Shown here: positions 28,763-38,298 of the stretch, piece by piece | Numbering within the stretch: the stretch's first letter is position 1 | Layout: each line of letters opens with the position of its first letter | DNA from: Ramlibacter sp. | GTDB lineage: Bacteria > Pseudomonadota > Gammaproteobacteria > Burkholderiales > Burkholderiaceae_C | NCBI GenBank assembly: GCA_016713005.1 | Contig: JADJPY010000011.1 | Span: forward strand, 558,001-622,000 | Reading direction: 5' to 3' | DNA length: 64,000 nucleotides | Made by a program: the position numbers and the translations under genes | Notes under the pieces: model-generated | The model's database searches: none | Seen by the model: the letters and a program-made list of their open reading frames with translations, nothing else | Told to the model about the DNA's origin: nothing

Positions 28763-29734
28763 TCATCCTGGGCGACGGCCCTCGTGCTCGAAGTGCGCGT
28801 AGAGAGAGTCGAGCACTTTGCTGACCTCGGCAAGCAGCTCGTCGTCGTCGCTCAGGCGTTGGTGCGCACCGGCCAAGACCGCCTCGAAGCCCGCAGCCTC
28901 GACGACCGGTTCGCCGCCCACGTCGAGCAGGTGCACGAGCGCTGCGATGCGCATGAGCGCCAGATCCTGTTCCAGGGCGAAGCTGGCCATCAGCGTCTCA
29001 AACGTCACGCGCTCGCCGACGTGCGTGAATGCGGCGCCGTCGAAATCGAAACCGAGCGCGCTCTCTGGGCAATCCGACGGCTGGGCCAGCCATCGAAAGC
29101 TCGCCTCTTGGTCGATGAAACGGCGGATCAACCAGGCGCTGGCAATTCGGTCCACCCAGGGCCGCCGTCGCGTAGCCCACGTCCGGCCCTGATATTCGCT
29201 CCGATCCAGCCTGGCAATGGTGCCTGCGATCTCGTGCGGCTCATCCGGCGATAAAACTCGCTCGATGCGTCGGGTGAACTCCACCCAAGTCGCCTCGGCC
29301 TCCAGGCTCGCTTCGCCGGGGAAGAAATCGATCGCCCGCACGAGGTCGAGATCGCGCTGCAGCCTGCGCTGCAGGCGAGCGACTTCGGGCCGGCCCGTCC
29401 CGCTGAGCTTGCGGGTAGCCTCTTTCCACGACCTTTGCAGCTCGGCGTAATCGTTGCTGCGGTCGAAGAGCTGCCGGTAGGCCGCTGCTTCTTCGGCGGA
29501 CTGCGGCTGCACGTACATCAGCCATGCTGAGCCGCCCTCGCGCAGGCACTCCTCGGCCAGTTCCCGCAATGCCGGCTCGCGTTCTTCCCCAGTGGGCAGC
29601 AGATACGCCCCGTCCCTTAAGGCCATACAGCCTAGCGACTTCAATGCCCGCCAGATCCGTGTCCGGGCGGTGGCGCTCGACGTCGGTAAAGAAACGATCA
29701 GAAGCAGCCATGGCGGCAGAACAGACGAAGACAT
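28763..29734 (-). CDS. chrB: Chromate resistance regulator ChrB
   Basis: The 323-residue protein matches ChrB in length and in its two parts. The N-terminal domain contains LPTSSATARTRIWRALKSLG, and the C-terminal domain contains RRRPWVDRIASAWLIRRFID and FDFDGAAFTHVGERVTFETL. ChrB is the chromate-sensing regulator of chr operons. It is the first gene, and its promoter region carries a palindrome three bases upstream of the start. The upstream gene is divergent. Confidence 0.92.
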   Translation of the reverse strand: MSSSVLPPWLLLIVSLPTSSATARTRIWRALKSLGCMALRDGAYLLPTGEEREPALRELAEECLREGGSAWLMYVQPQSAEEAAAYRQLFDRSNDYAELQRSWKEATRKLSGTGRPEVARLQRRLQRDLDLVRAIDFFPGEASLEAEATWVEFTRRIERVLSPDEPHEIAGTIARLDRSEYQGRTWATRRRPWVDRIASAWLIRRFIDQEASFRWLAQPSDCPESALGFDFDGAAFTHVGERVTFETLMASFALEQDLALMRIAALVHLLDVGGEPVVEAAGFEAVLAGAHQRLSDDDELLAEVSKVLDSLYAHFEHEGRRPG

Positions 29735-29736
29735 GT

Positions 29737-29754
29737 CATGATCATACCATCATG
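29737..29754. promoter_or_regulatory. Palindrome upstream of chrB (candidate operator)
   Basis: CATGAT-CATACC-ATCATG is a perfect 6-6-6 inverted repeat just before the chrB start, in an AT-rich patch. Position suggests an operator for ChrB or a promoter element. Confidence 0.5.
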
Positions 29755-29847
29755 TAACGATCTCGACATTACAAGTCGACAGGACGGGAAAAGCCCGTTA
29801 TCGCTGGTCGAGGCCCTCCTGTTCCGTCTGAATGACACAAGGACTGT

Positions 29848-30756
29848 ATGAAATACGCTCCAGCAGTTTTGGCAGCTTCACTTTTGACAACGCCAGTCAT
29901 GGCGTTGGGAATCAATTTCGACAATGACGCCATCGGCTCCGCACCAGTAGATTGGTCTTGTGGCGTCACCGGCAGTGGCAGCGCGCGTTGGGCCGTCACC
30001 GCAGACCCCAGCGCTCCGAGCAAGGCCAACGTACTGATGCAAAGCGGCCGCGGCGCCTTTCCCTGGTGCATCAAGAGTGGCACTGCAGTGGCAGACGGCT
30101 TCGTCAAAGTGAAGTTCAAGGCGATCTCTGGCCGGCAGGACCAGGCTGGCGGCGTCGTGTGGCGCTGGAAAGGCGGCGACAAATACTACGTTGCACGTGC
30201 CAACGCCCTGGAAAACAATATCTCGCTTTACTACACAGAAGGCGGTAGCCGCAAGACACTGAAGTACGTCGATGCACCGGTGAAGGAGCTTGCGCATCTG
30301 CCAATGTCCGACGCCGACGCCAGAAGCGCTTTGCACCTGATTCTGGGCAGCGCACAGGTGCCCGGTCATCGTGCACCTCGGCTCAAGTCCACAGAGGCCG
30401 TGCTCATGTTGTTCAAGGCGCAGGCGGGACGCCGACGCCCGACCGCCCTTGATCTGCTCTTTGCGCTCGCGCAACACATCGACGCAAGAGCTACGCAAGC
30501 GCCCGCACGACGCGCTATACAGCACGTGGTTCGGCGCAGGCGCCAATCGAAGCAGCTCGCGGTTTCCATACTGCGCGACATGCTGATCACGGTGGTACCG
30601 CAGAGCCAAGCCGACGGTGTGACCGCCGTCGGCCTCCTCTCGAAGCCGCGCCAACATGCACTACCCCTTCGTCCGCTGCTCACTTGCGCAGCCACCCTCC
30701 TAATACTTGACCTCGCAGCCCCGTACGTGCCTCGAGCGATCACTGACGTCGCATGA
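29848..30756 (+). pseudogene. Secreted LamG/keto-hydrolase-like protein, C-terminus replaced
   Basis: The first ~145 residues are convincing: a signal peptide (MKYAPAVLAASLLTTPVMA), then a concanavalin-like domain with DNDAIGSAPVDWSCGVTGSG, GGVVWRWKGGDKYYVARANA and LENNISLYYTEGGSRKTLKY. Such proteins normally continue with a matching C-terminal half that ends in DDF. Here similarity stops near 30285, and the rest of the open frame is Arg/Ala-rich without any recognised motif. It is most likely cut by a rearrangement. From 30300 to 31190 I recognise no other gene on either strand. Confidence 0.6.
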
Positions 30757-31194
30757 ACTTATCGCGTTGGCCGGCGTGCTAGCCAGCCGTCTGCGCCGCT
30801 ATCGTGCAGAAAGCGCGTGCGAGCAGGCGCAAGGCGAAACTGGAGGAGATGCGCGACTCGGCCCTGTGGTGACTTACCACGACGGGGAATAGGCTGCTCG
30901 CAGTGAGCTACACACCCCAAATTCCGTCTGGCTTCGCATAAAGCGGAATTTACGCGCGTGAAGCCGCAGCCGTGGTGAGCTGGGTCGAGAGGTGCAGTAG
31001 GCAGCGGTACCGGGCGCCCAACTATCAGTCGACAAACAGACCTCGGGCGCGTTCGGTTCCGTGCTGTTGCGATAGGACCAGTTATCTGACTAGGCGGGCT
31101 GGAATGTTCCGCCGGGCTTGTGCGTCGGATCCTCTGTTCACCTTTCCATACCAGCAGAACCCGTGCTTGCCCCGCGTCGTTTCTTTTGTGCGCC

Positions 31195-31325
31195 AGAGAG
31201 GGTCTCGTACCTTGAGGCGGTCAGCTCTTGCATAGTCCAGGATCTGCGCCAGCACGGTGCGCCTTGCCTCAAGGTTGTTGCGCCACAGCTTCGTCTCCGC
31301 CACGACGACCTGGCCGGGGTTCAGA
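31195..31325 (-). pseudogene. Fragment of a PD-(D/E)XK nuclease-like protein
   Basis: The minus-strand stretch GQVVVAETKLWRNNLEARRT, then VLAQILDYA, has the E-x-K and Q-x-x-D-Y-A pattern of restriction-endonuclease-like proteins. It has no start, and it abuts the stop of the next gene. Only about 40 residues remain. Confidence 0.3.
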
Positions 31326-31742
31326 ACTCGAGATCGTCGTTGATGGCGGCGAGGCCTGACGCGCAGGCGTGATCGGCATCTCCGCCGGGCGCACCCGACA
31401 CGCCGATACTGCCCACCAGTGAACCTGGACGGCGGAATCGATAGGCAGCCCACCGCCGATGGCGACCACGCGCGGCAGTTCCCGGATTCCCGAGGATACC
31501 TCCGTAGCCTGGGTGGCACGGGCGAACGCCAGGGTGTCCATCTTGAATGTGACCGCGGTATAGGCCTTGTTCATCGCAGTTTCCGGCGTATGCGGTCCAG
31601 GGAGGCGATCGCGCAGCATGACCAGGGGGTGGCCCGCACGGTCGCTGACTGCGACCGCCACTTGATAGCCTGTGCGCGCGCAACTTTGCAGGGCAGCCTG
31701 GGCGGCCCGCAACGCAGCCTCTGGGGTGAGGGACCGAAGCAC
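31321..31742 (-). pseudogene. HbpS/GlcG-like heme-binding family protein, frameshifted
   Basis: From a GTG at 31742 (preceded by GAGGA) the protein reads SLTPEAALRAAQAALQSC, then VAVSDRAGHPLVMLRDRLPG and ETAMNKAYTAVTF. This is the DUF336 fold of HbpS and GlcG. Near 31425 the frame shifts and ends with LVGSIGVSGAPGGDADHACA and a stop at 31321. The joined length of about 140 residues is normal. These proteins often sit in aromatic catabolic clusters. From 31743 to 32055 I recognise nothing. Confidence 0.65.
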
Positions 31743-32064
31743 GTGTTCCTCATGGCAGCGCGCGCCCTGGCCCCGTAGAACCTCGCACAGTGCTGTCCCC
31801 GGCACGCCGACAAACAACGGGGGGTAAGGGGGTAGTACGCCTGGGCGGCAGAAAAAGAGGCCTACCAGCCTGCCTCCAACCCGCACGAATTCCGCGAACC
31901 CCCGAAACTGCTCAAGAATTAGGCAGCACCTGGGCTCGCGAAATATCCGGGCCAGGTGTCGCCGTCGTCCTTCCTCGTGATGGCCAGCGGCGCGGCTCTG
32001 CCGCGCGGGCACTGGAGCGAGCGCGTAGGCAGGCGCGCGCGTCGCCCCCACAGCTGTGCATCTG

Positions 32065-32340
32065 CCTGATGCTGCCGTTGGCGTTCCAATGGGCGCCCCA
32101 CTGTTCCTGGGCGCGACGGTGGTCGGCGGATCGCCGCAGTTCTCCGCGCTGGCCGCCAGGCACGCATCCGCAGAAGATGTTGGCTCCGTCCTCATGGTAC
32201 CAATTGCGTTCGCACTCACCATCGTGAGCATCGCCATCACCAACTGGATGCTGCAGCATGTGCCGGTGCAATGGTTGTTCATGCCGGTGGCGATCCGGCA
32301 GGCGATCGTGCTCATCGCTTCCGGCGAATGCTCAGGCAGG
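32065..32340 (+). pseudogene. MFS transporter C-terminal fragment
   Basis: The stretch GSPQFSALAARHASAEDVGS, then FALTIVSIAITNWMLQHVPV and QWLFMPVAI, matches the last two or three helices of a major facilitator transporter. The N-terminal part is missing, and the end is disturbed before the dioxygenase gene on the other strand. Confidence 0.5.
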
Positions 32341-32390
32341 CGGACAGCCGAGCGCAAGTGCCGCGCTGAGCGGGCTCCTTGCGCGCAGGC

Positions 32391-33352
32391 TCACATCATC
32401 GCGCGCTCGAACGGTCGCAGCAGCTTCTTCTCGTCGGTGTCCTGCGACGGCGGCTGTGCCAACTTCAGCGGGTCCTCCGGCTGGGGCTCGTACGCGCCGA
32501 CCGGCCCATCCACGGGGCCGCCTTCCACGGTTAGCCGCGCCATGTTGCGGCGGTGCGGATAGTAGTCGTGCGGCGCGTAGTGCTGGGTGGACCGGTTGTC
32601 CCACATCACGATGGTGTGCGGCCTCCATTTCAAGCGCAGCTGGTAGTCGGGGACCATCGCCTGCCGATACAGAAAATTCAGGATGGTCTGGCCCTCGTCT
32701 TCCTTCAGCCCCTCAATGCCGACAGTGAACTGCGGATTCACGAATAGCACGCGACGTCCGGTCACCGGGTGGATGCGCACGATCGGGTGCATGGGGTTGG
32801 GAAATTCGTCCTCCAGCTCGATGAGCTTCATGCGCGCAGCCTTGGAGTCTGCGAACATGTGGCGCCAGGGCTTGAAGTCGTGCCGCGCCCGCAGCCGGTG
32901 GACGTACACCTTCATGGGCTCGCTCAGGCCGTCGTAAGCGGCCGTCATGCTGGCGAACACCGTCTCGCCGCCATAGGGTGGCACGACCTTAGCCCGCAGG
33001 ATGGTGGCCATTGGCGGGCGGGCGCGGAATGTCTCGTCCGAATGCCACGAGTCGGTCGGCCCGGCGGGGTTGCGGCCGGAGTTGTCGAACTCGATCACCT
33101 CCGGCACGTCGGGCAGGTTCGTCGCGAACGGATGCGTGGACAGGTTGCCGAACCGCTTCGCGAACGCGATCTGGGCTTCGAGCGAAATGTCTTGGTCGCG
33201 AAAGACGAGCACCTCGTAGCGCGCGAGTGCGGCCTGCAACGCGTCGAAATCGGCTTGCGCCAGGGGCCGGCCCAAGTCAATGTTAGAGATCTCGGCCCCG
33301 ATGTGCCCGTTCAGGGCGTGGCAACGATGGCGCTGTTGTCTGTCTGGGTCAT
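32391..33352 (-). pseudogene. TauD/TfdA family 2-oxoglutarate dioxygenase, one frameshift
   Basis: The protein (~320 residues) has the iron facial triad of the TauD/TfdA family: WHSDETF (His and Asp) and a distal His in STQHYAPHDYYPHRR. The N-terminal MTQTDNSAIVATP starts at the ATG at 33352. One C is missing near 33318 before LNGHIGAEISNIDLGRPL, so the gene is formally broken but otherwise complete. Family members hydroxylate and so cleave sulfonates (taurine), aryloxyacetates or sulfate esters. In this context an organosulfur or aryloxy substrate is plausible. It is divergent from the Bug gene. Confidence 0.75.
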
Positions 33353-33520
33353 GTCGTGTCCGATGCGGAAGTGGGCGGATGCTACGTTCGGCTCTTGCCA
33401 TTGACCAAGTCAATCGTCGCCTCCGCAGCGGAAAACGATTGTGCTCGTCAGGTGTCCCGCCACCGACGTGGCCGCTTGGAGCATATACTCTGCCAACAGG
33501 CTTTCCACAGGAGACACTCG

Positions 33521-34443
33521 ATGACGAATCGCAGGATGCTCGGTACGCTGCTCATGGCGTCGCTGGCCATGGTTTTCGGAACGCCGGCATTGCCGCAGGC
33601 TTACCCCGCACGGGCGGTCGCCCGACGATGGGGGGGCCAGGGGAGTGCCGGTGGTGGTCGAAGCGCGTCCGGGCGCGGGCGGATCGATCGGCGCTGCCCA
33701 CGTCGCACGCAGTCCGGCCGACGGCTACACGCTGCTGCTGGCTACGCTTAGCCACGTCACCAATCCCGGACTGACGGCCGGCAAGAGCACCTGGCATCCG
33801 GCCGACGATTTCAGCGGCATCGTGGAACTCGTGAACGCGCCGGTGGTGGCGCTGGTGCCCGCATCGCTGCCGGTGCGGACGCTAAAGGAGTTCGTGGAGT
33901 AACGCGAAGCAGCGGCCGGGGCAGCTGAACTACCTGATGCCCGGCGTTGGAACCTCGATGCACCTCAACACCGAGATGCTAAGGCTGAGTTCCGGCATCG
34001 AACTGCAGCCCATTGCGTACAAGGGCGTGCCGCCGGGCATGCCCGATCTTCTGACGGGGGCGCCTCGCGTTCGCCATGTCCCCATGTCCGTCGCCCGCGG
34101 CCACGTCGCGAGCGGATCGCTGCGCGCCCTAGCGGTTGCTTCGCCGACCCGCGTGAAAGATCTGCCCGACGTGCCCACCTTCGCCGAAGCGGGTTTCCCC
34201 GATGCGCAGGTCGTGTCTTGGTACGCTCTCGTCGCGCCGTCGAAGACGCCAGCAGCCGTTCGGCAGCGGCTGAATGAGGAATTCACGAAGGCACTCGCGG
34301 ATCCAGGCGTGCGCGATCGTCTCGCGCAAGCCGGCGCCATGATCTCCGACCGGAGCACCCCGGAGCAGGTGGACACCATGCTCAAGCAGCAAACGGTTCG
34401 TTGGGAACAAGCGCTGAAGAAAATCAAGATCGACAAGGAATGA
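33521..34443 (+). pseudogene. Bug/TctC family periplasmic binding protein, broken
   Basis: The ATG at 33521 follows AGGAGA and starts a signal peptide (MLGTLLMASLAMVFGTPALP). About 60 bases of the first lobe are missing near 33625. After that VVVEARPGAGGSIGAAHVAR and SPADGYTLLLATLSH are typical of Bug proteins. A one-base insertion creates a stop at 33899, and small paired indels lie near 34050. The C-terminal lobe (LPDVPTFAEAGFPDAQVVSW) is normal. These proteins bind carboxylates. The stop overlaps an ATG upstream of the Rieske gene. Confidence 0.8.
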
Positions 34444-34472
34444 ACGCGGCGTCGCGCCCGAGTGGGAAAACG

Positions 34473-35718
34473 ATGAAAGCGGAAGAGAACGACCTGCTCA
34501 CGCGGACTGACGCGGGCACGGCCATGGGCGAACTGATGCGGGAGTTCTGGATGCCCGCGCTGCTCTCCAAGGAGCTGCCGGCGCCTGACGCCCCCAGCGC
34601 GCGTGCGGCTGCTTGGCGAGGATCTCGTCGCGTTTCGCGACAGCAGCGGGCGGGTCGGCCTACTCGACGCCTTTTGCCCGCATCGCAGGGCGGAGCTTTA
34701 CTTCGGCCGCAACGAGGCGGGGGGCCTGCGCTGCATCTACCACGGCTGGAAGTTCGATGCCGGCGGAAGGTGCGTGGATGTCCCGACCGACAGCTGCACC
34801 CCGGCGCAGATGCAACGACTCTCCACCACGGCTTACCCGACGCAGGAGCGGGGCGGCATCGTATGGGCATGGATGGGAAAAGGCGAGCCGCATGCGCTGC
34901 CCCCGGCCCTGGCGTTCACTTTGGTTCCTGGCGAGCACACGTATGTCTCCAAGTGCCTGATGCGCTGCAACTACCTGCAGGCGCTCGAAGGCAGCATCGA
35001 CTACTCGCACATCTCCTTCCTGCACAAGGAAGGGGAGACCAGCTCCGACGTATTCGGCATCGGCGACATGATCCGTTATTCGGACGAGGACGGACGTCCA
35101 ACGCTGTTCGCCGAGCGCACCGACTACGGTTTGCAAATCGGCGCGCGCCGTGACGCCGGTGCGGAGAACGCGTACTGGCGTGTCGCGCGGTGGCTGTTGC
35201 CGTGCTTCGTGATCGTGCCCACGGCGCCGGGCAACGTGAGCCGCATCAACCTGTTCATTCCGATCGACGACGAGAACTGCTGGTGGTACCGGATTCGCTG
35301 GCACCAGGACCGGCCGCTGACCGCTGCCGAACTGGATAGCTACAGGGATGTCGGCGAGGACTATGCACCGCTGGTGCCCGGTTCCTACCTTCCGCGCGGG
35401 TCGCGCGAGAACGATTACCTGCAGGACCGTGCTTTGCAGCGGCGTGCGTCCTTCACCGGTATTCGCAGCGCGCAGCTGCAAGATCTGGCGGTGCAGGAGA
35501 GCCAGGGACGCGTGCATGATCGCTCCCGCGAGAAGCTGATGCCTTCCGACATGCCCATGGCGCAATGCCGCCGTATGCTGCTGGAGGCGGTGCGCAGCCA
35601 TCAAAGCGAGCGGCAGTTGCCGCCGTCCGCCAGCCGCCCTGAGTTGTTCGGCGGCTATGCATCTGCGGTCACCAGACCGCGCCGCATGACGTTCGACGAA
35701 GTGCGTTCAAGCCTCTGA
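34473..35718 (+). pseudogene. Phthalate-type Rieske oxygenase subunit, one frameshift
   Basis: The protein (~415 residues) has a Rieske centre in FCPHRRAEL and CIYHGWKFD, and a mononuclear iron site in EGSIDYSHISFLH. This is the arrangement of the phthalate 4,5-dioxygenase group. An extra C near 34590 separates the first 38 residues (MKAEENDLLTRTDAGTAMG onward) from VRLLGEDLVAFRDSSG. The rest is intact to 35718. No reductase gene lies nearby; it may use the one at 57241. It is preceded by a binding-protein gene and followed by a convergent MarR gene. Confidence 0.8.
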
Positions 35719-35744
35719 CGCACTTGGGGGACACGGGCCCAAGG

Positions 35745-36250
35745 CTACCTGTCGCGAGTGAGAAGAGCTGCCTGCCGCTCCAGCTTCGTCAGCAGTTCGA
35801 AGAGGAATGACGCCTCGTCGTGGGTCAGGCACTCTGCGAGCTAACGGTTGTAAGCCGCAGCCATCAGCTTGGCTTTGCCGTGGATCTGGACACCGTCGTC
35901 GGTCAGGCGCAGGCACACCAGGCGTTTGTTGCCCGGGGAGCGTCGCTTGTCCACCAGCCCACGCGAATGCATGTCGGCGACGGTCCGGCTCGCCACGACC
36001 ACGTCGATGCCCGCGTCCGCCGCCAGGGCCTTCAGGCTCGCATCCGGCGTGCGGGCGAGGTACGCCAGGAGCCTCCATTCGCGGCGGGAGATTCCGAGTT
36101 CCCGCTTGTACATGTCGTCCGTCCCACGCAGGCCGACGTGCGTGATACGAAAAGCCGGTACAGCAGGAAATCCTCGATTTCCTGCGGGTCCTTCAGAGTT
36201 GGCTTGCCTTGTGCGCCGACAGGTGCCGGGCGCGAGGGTGGGATGCTCAC
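35745..36250 (-). pseudogene. MarR family regulator, frameshift plus in-frame stop
   Basis: The winged helix is clear in RELGISRREWRLLAYLARTP, then IDVVVASRTVADMHSRGLVD. The N-terminal part (DPQEIEDFLLYRLF) lies in another frame; one C is missing near 36155. A TAG at 35841-35843 interrupts the last helix (AYNR, stop, LAECLTHDEASFLFELL), where CAG would be expected. It faces the Rieske gene and was probably its regulator. Start assignment (GTG 36250) is uncertain. Confidence 0.65.
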
Positions 36251-36269
36251 AGGGGGATTTTCGCGCACG

Positions 36270-36645
36270 TTTCAGCCAGCGCACGAAGGGCAGCGCCGGC
36301 GTCACGACACGGCCTGGTAGTAGATGTTCTGCGGATGGCGCGCCTGGGCGAAGAAGAACCAGCGCTCGGCCAGCAGGCCGGCCGCCTGCGAGGCCAGCGC
36401 CAGCAGCCAGGCCAGCGCCGAGCCCGACAGCAGCGCCCAGGCGAGCAGCAGGAGGGGAAGCCCGAAGCCCAGCACCTGGAAGCCCACCCGGGCCATGCGC
36501 ACTGCGCGGGCCGAGGCGCCGTGGACGAACTCGCGCGTTTTGAACGAGCCGCCGGTCATGCCCATCGACTTCTGCACCACCCGCGCCGCATTGATGCCGG
36601 TGGCGGTCTGCGTGGTGGACTTCAGGCCGGCAGTGGTGACCAGCT
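36270..36645 (-). pseudogene. Scar of a soeC-sulP junction, copy 1
   Basis: The fragment encodes the last ~110 residues of a SoeC/DmsC membrane anchor (VQKSMGMTGGSFKTREFVHG to RHPQNIYYQAVS). After a GTGA overlap come the first ~12 residues of a SulP permease (VTPALPFVRWL). It is clearly related to, but not identical with, the intact junction near 39569. Both ends stop abruptly. Confidence 0.8.
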
Positions 36646-36942
36646 CTCAAGTGCACGTTCGAGTGCAAACCTCCTTCACACTCGATCCCGGCCGCAGCGC
36701 AGGAAGACTCGGATGGCGTGTGCCTGTAGCCTCTATTGATACGGACCGTTCCCGGCCCGTGCCCTCCAGCAGCTCGCCACGGACGAGCGCCCCATTTTGA
36801 AAGCGCAAAGGGAATCGCGCGGGAACCGCTGCTAGGACGAGTGCAGTTCGCCAGCCGCACTGCAGGAGCTCCGCATGGCTTGCCTCGGCTGCGACGAGCT
36901 GCGGCTGAGGCAGCCCGGCACGACTCGTGGTCCAATTACGCT

Positions 36943-37377
36943 ATGGACAAATCCGAACTCAAGCTGGGAGAGGAAACCCTTGACCGCGACCACGAAGAGT
37001 TGCACGCGCTCATCACGCGCCTGCTGGGCGCATCCGCGGACGACATGGTGCCTGCCCTCGACGCATTGCGCGCGCACGCGGCGCAGCACTTCGCCATGGA
37101 GGACGAGCACCTGCGCGACATGAAGGATGGCAACTCGAAGTGCCACTTGGACGAACATGCCAACGTGCTGAAGTCCTTCGATGAAGTCCGGGAGGTGCTG
37201 GTCGGCGCCGCCCATCCGCCCGAAATGAAGCAGCGGGTGGTGCAGAGCCTATCCGTGGAACTGCTCGATTGGCTGCCGCACCACGTCCAGGAGATGGATG
37301 CCGGCGTTGCAACCTATCGTTCGAAGCAGCGCTTCGGCGGAGCGCCCGTTCAGATCAGCCGCCGCCCAAAGGCCTGA
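36943..37377 (+). CDS. Hemerythrin-domain protein (first copy)
   Basis: The 144-residue protein has the His/Glu spacing of a di-iron hemerythrin fold: LDRDHEELH, HAAQHFAMEDEHL, CHLDEHANVL and WLPHHVQEMD. Hemerythrin domains bind oxygen, or act as oxygen or redox sensors or stores in the cytoplasm. The ATG at 36943 is chosen because the fold begins there. It lies between two soeC-sulP scars. A paralogue at 59016 shares its organisation and its GGAPV-containing C-terminus. Confidence 0.82.
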   Translation: MDKSELKLGEETLDRDHEELHALITRLLGASADDMVPALDALRAHAAQHFAMEDEHLRDMKDGNSKCHLDEHANVLKSFDEVREVLVGAAHPPEMKQRVVQSLSVELLDWLPHHVQEMDAGVATYRSKQRFGGAPVQISRRPKA

Positions 37378-37569
37378 GCTCGCGCGCCCGCGGCGCGAAT
37401 TCCTTCGGCGGGCCAGCCTGCTTGGGAAGAACGGGTACGGTGGCAAGAGCCGGGTTCCTTGGTCGCTGACTATCGCAAGCAGCAAGTGGACCGGACACGC
37501 GGCACCTCAGATCCACGGGAATCTTATGTTGCTGCAGAACTGCCGCAGCGTGCATGCACAGGCTAAGGG

Positions 37570-38025
37570 TTGCTGTGATCTGACGGGCGGCCAGCAGGTC
37601 GGCCTGCAGCACGTCCTTCCGTTGCCAATGCGGTAGCCAGCGCCCGAAGGGCAGCGGGTCACGACACGCTCTGGTAGTAGATGTTCTGCGGATTGCGCGC
37701 CTGGGCGAAGAAGAACCAGCGCTCGGCCAGCAGGCCGGCCGCCTGCGAGGCCAGCGCCAGCAGCCTGGCCAGCGCCGAGCCGGACAGCAGCGCCCAGGCG
37801 AGCAGCCCTGGAAGCCCACCCGGGCCACGCGCACTGCGGGGGCCGGGGCGCCGTGGAAGAACTCGCGCGTGTTGAACGAGCCGCCGGTCATGCCCATCGA
37901 CTTCTGCACCACCCGCGCCGCATTGATGCCGGTGGCGGTCCGCGTGGTGGACTTGGGCTTGAGCCGCGCATTGCGGCGCAGCGACAGCGTGCGGGTGAAC
38001 CACGCCGGTGCTCTCGTTGGCCGAA
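37570..38025 (-). pseudogene. Scar of a soeC-sulP junction, copy 2
   Basis: On the minus strand the fragment runs from TRTLSLRRNARLKPKSTT through VQKSMGMTGGSFNTREFFHG and, after a small deletion, to ARNPQNIYYQSVS. It then gives a damaged SulP start (LPFGRWLPHWQRKDVLQADL). It is longer than copy 1 and diverged from both it and the intact operon. From 38026 to 38298 no gene is seen. CGGTTTT at about 38103 and AAAACCG near 38127 could pair as a weak hairpin. Confidence 0.78.
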
Positions 38026-38298
38026 GTTGCATCTGACGCGCATCTCGTTGCGCGCGGCAATTTCACGGTTGCTGGTGGTGCTCTCCAGCTACAGACCGCG
38101 CCTCGGTTTTAGCCGGTAAATCGCAAAACCGGACGCGTCTAGATGAACAAAGCCCCGGTCGGCTGTTCAGCGTTTTACTGCCGGACGCGGTACTGGATAA
38201 GCCGCAGGGCCATGCGATGCGGGACGCCGGGCTGCGGGAATCAAGCAGCTCCTGCCGGCGGCCGTGAAGTACGTGTCCGCGGCCGAGTTGCCTCCCCC

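Noticed and set aside
30300..30756. Continuation of the secreted protein frame as a genuine C-terminal domain
   Set aside because: Similarity stops near 30285, and the rest is Arg/Ala-rich with no recognisable pattern, more like a read-through after a rearrangement.
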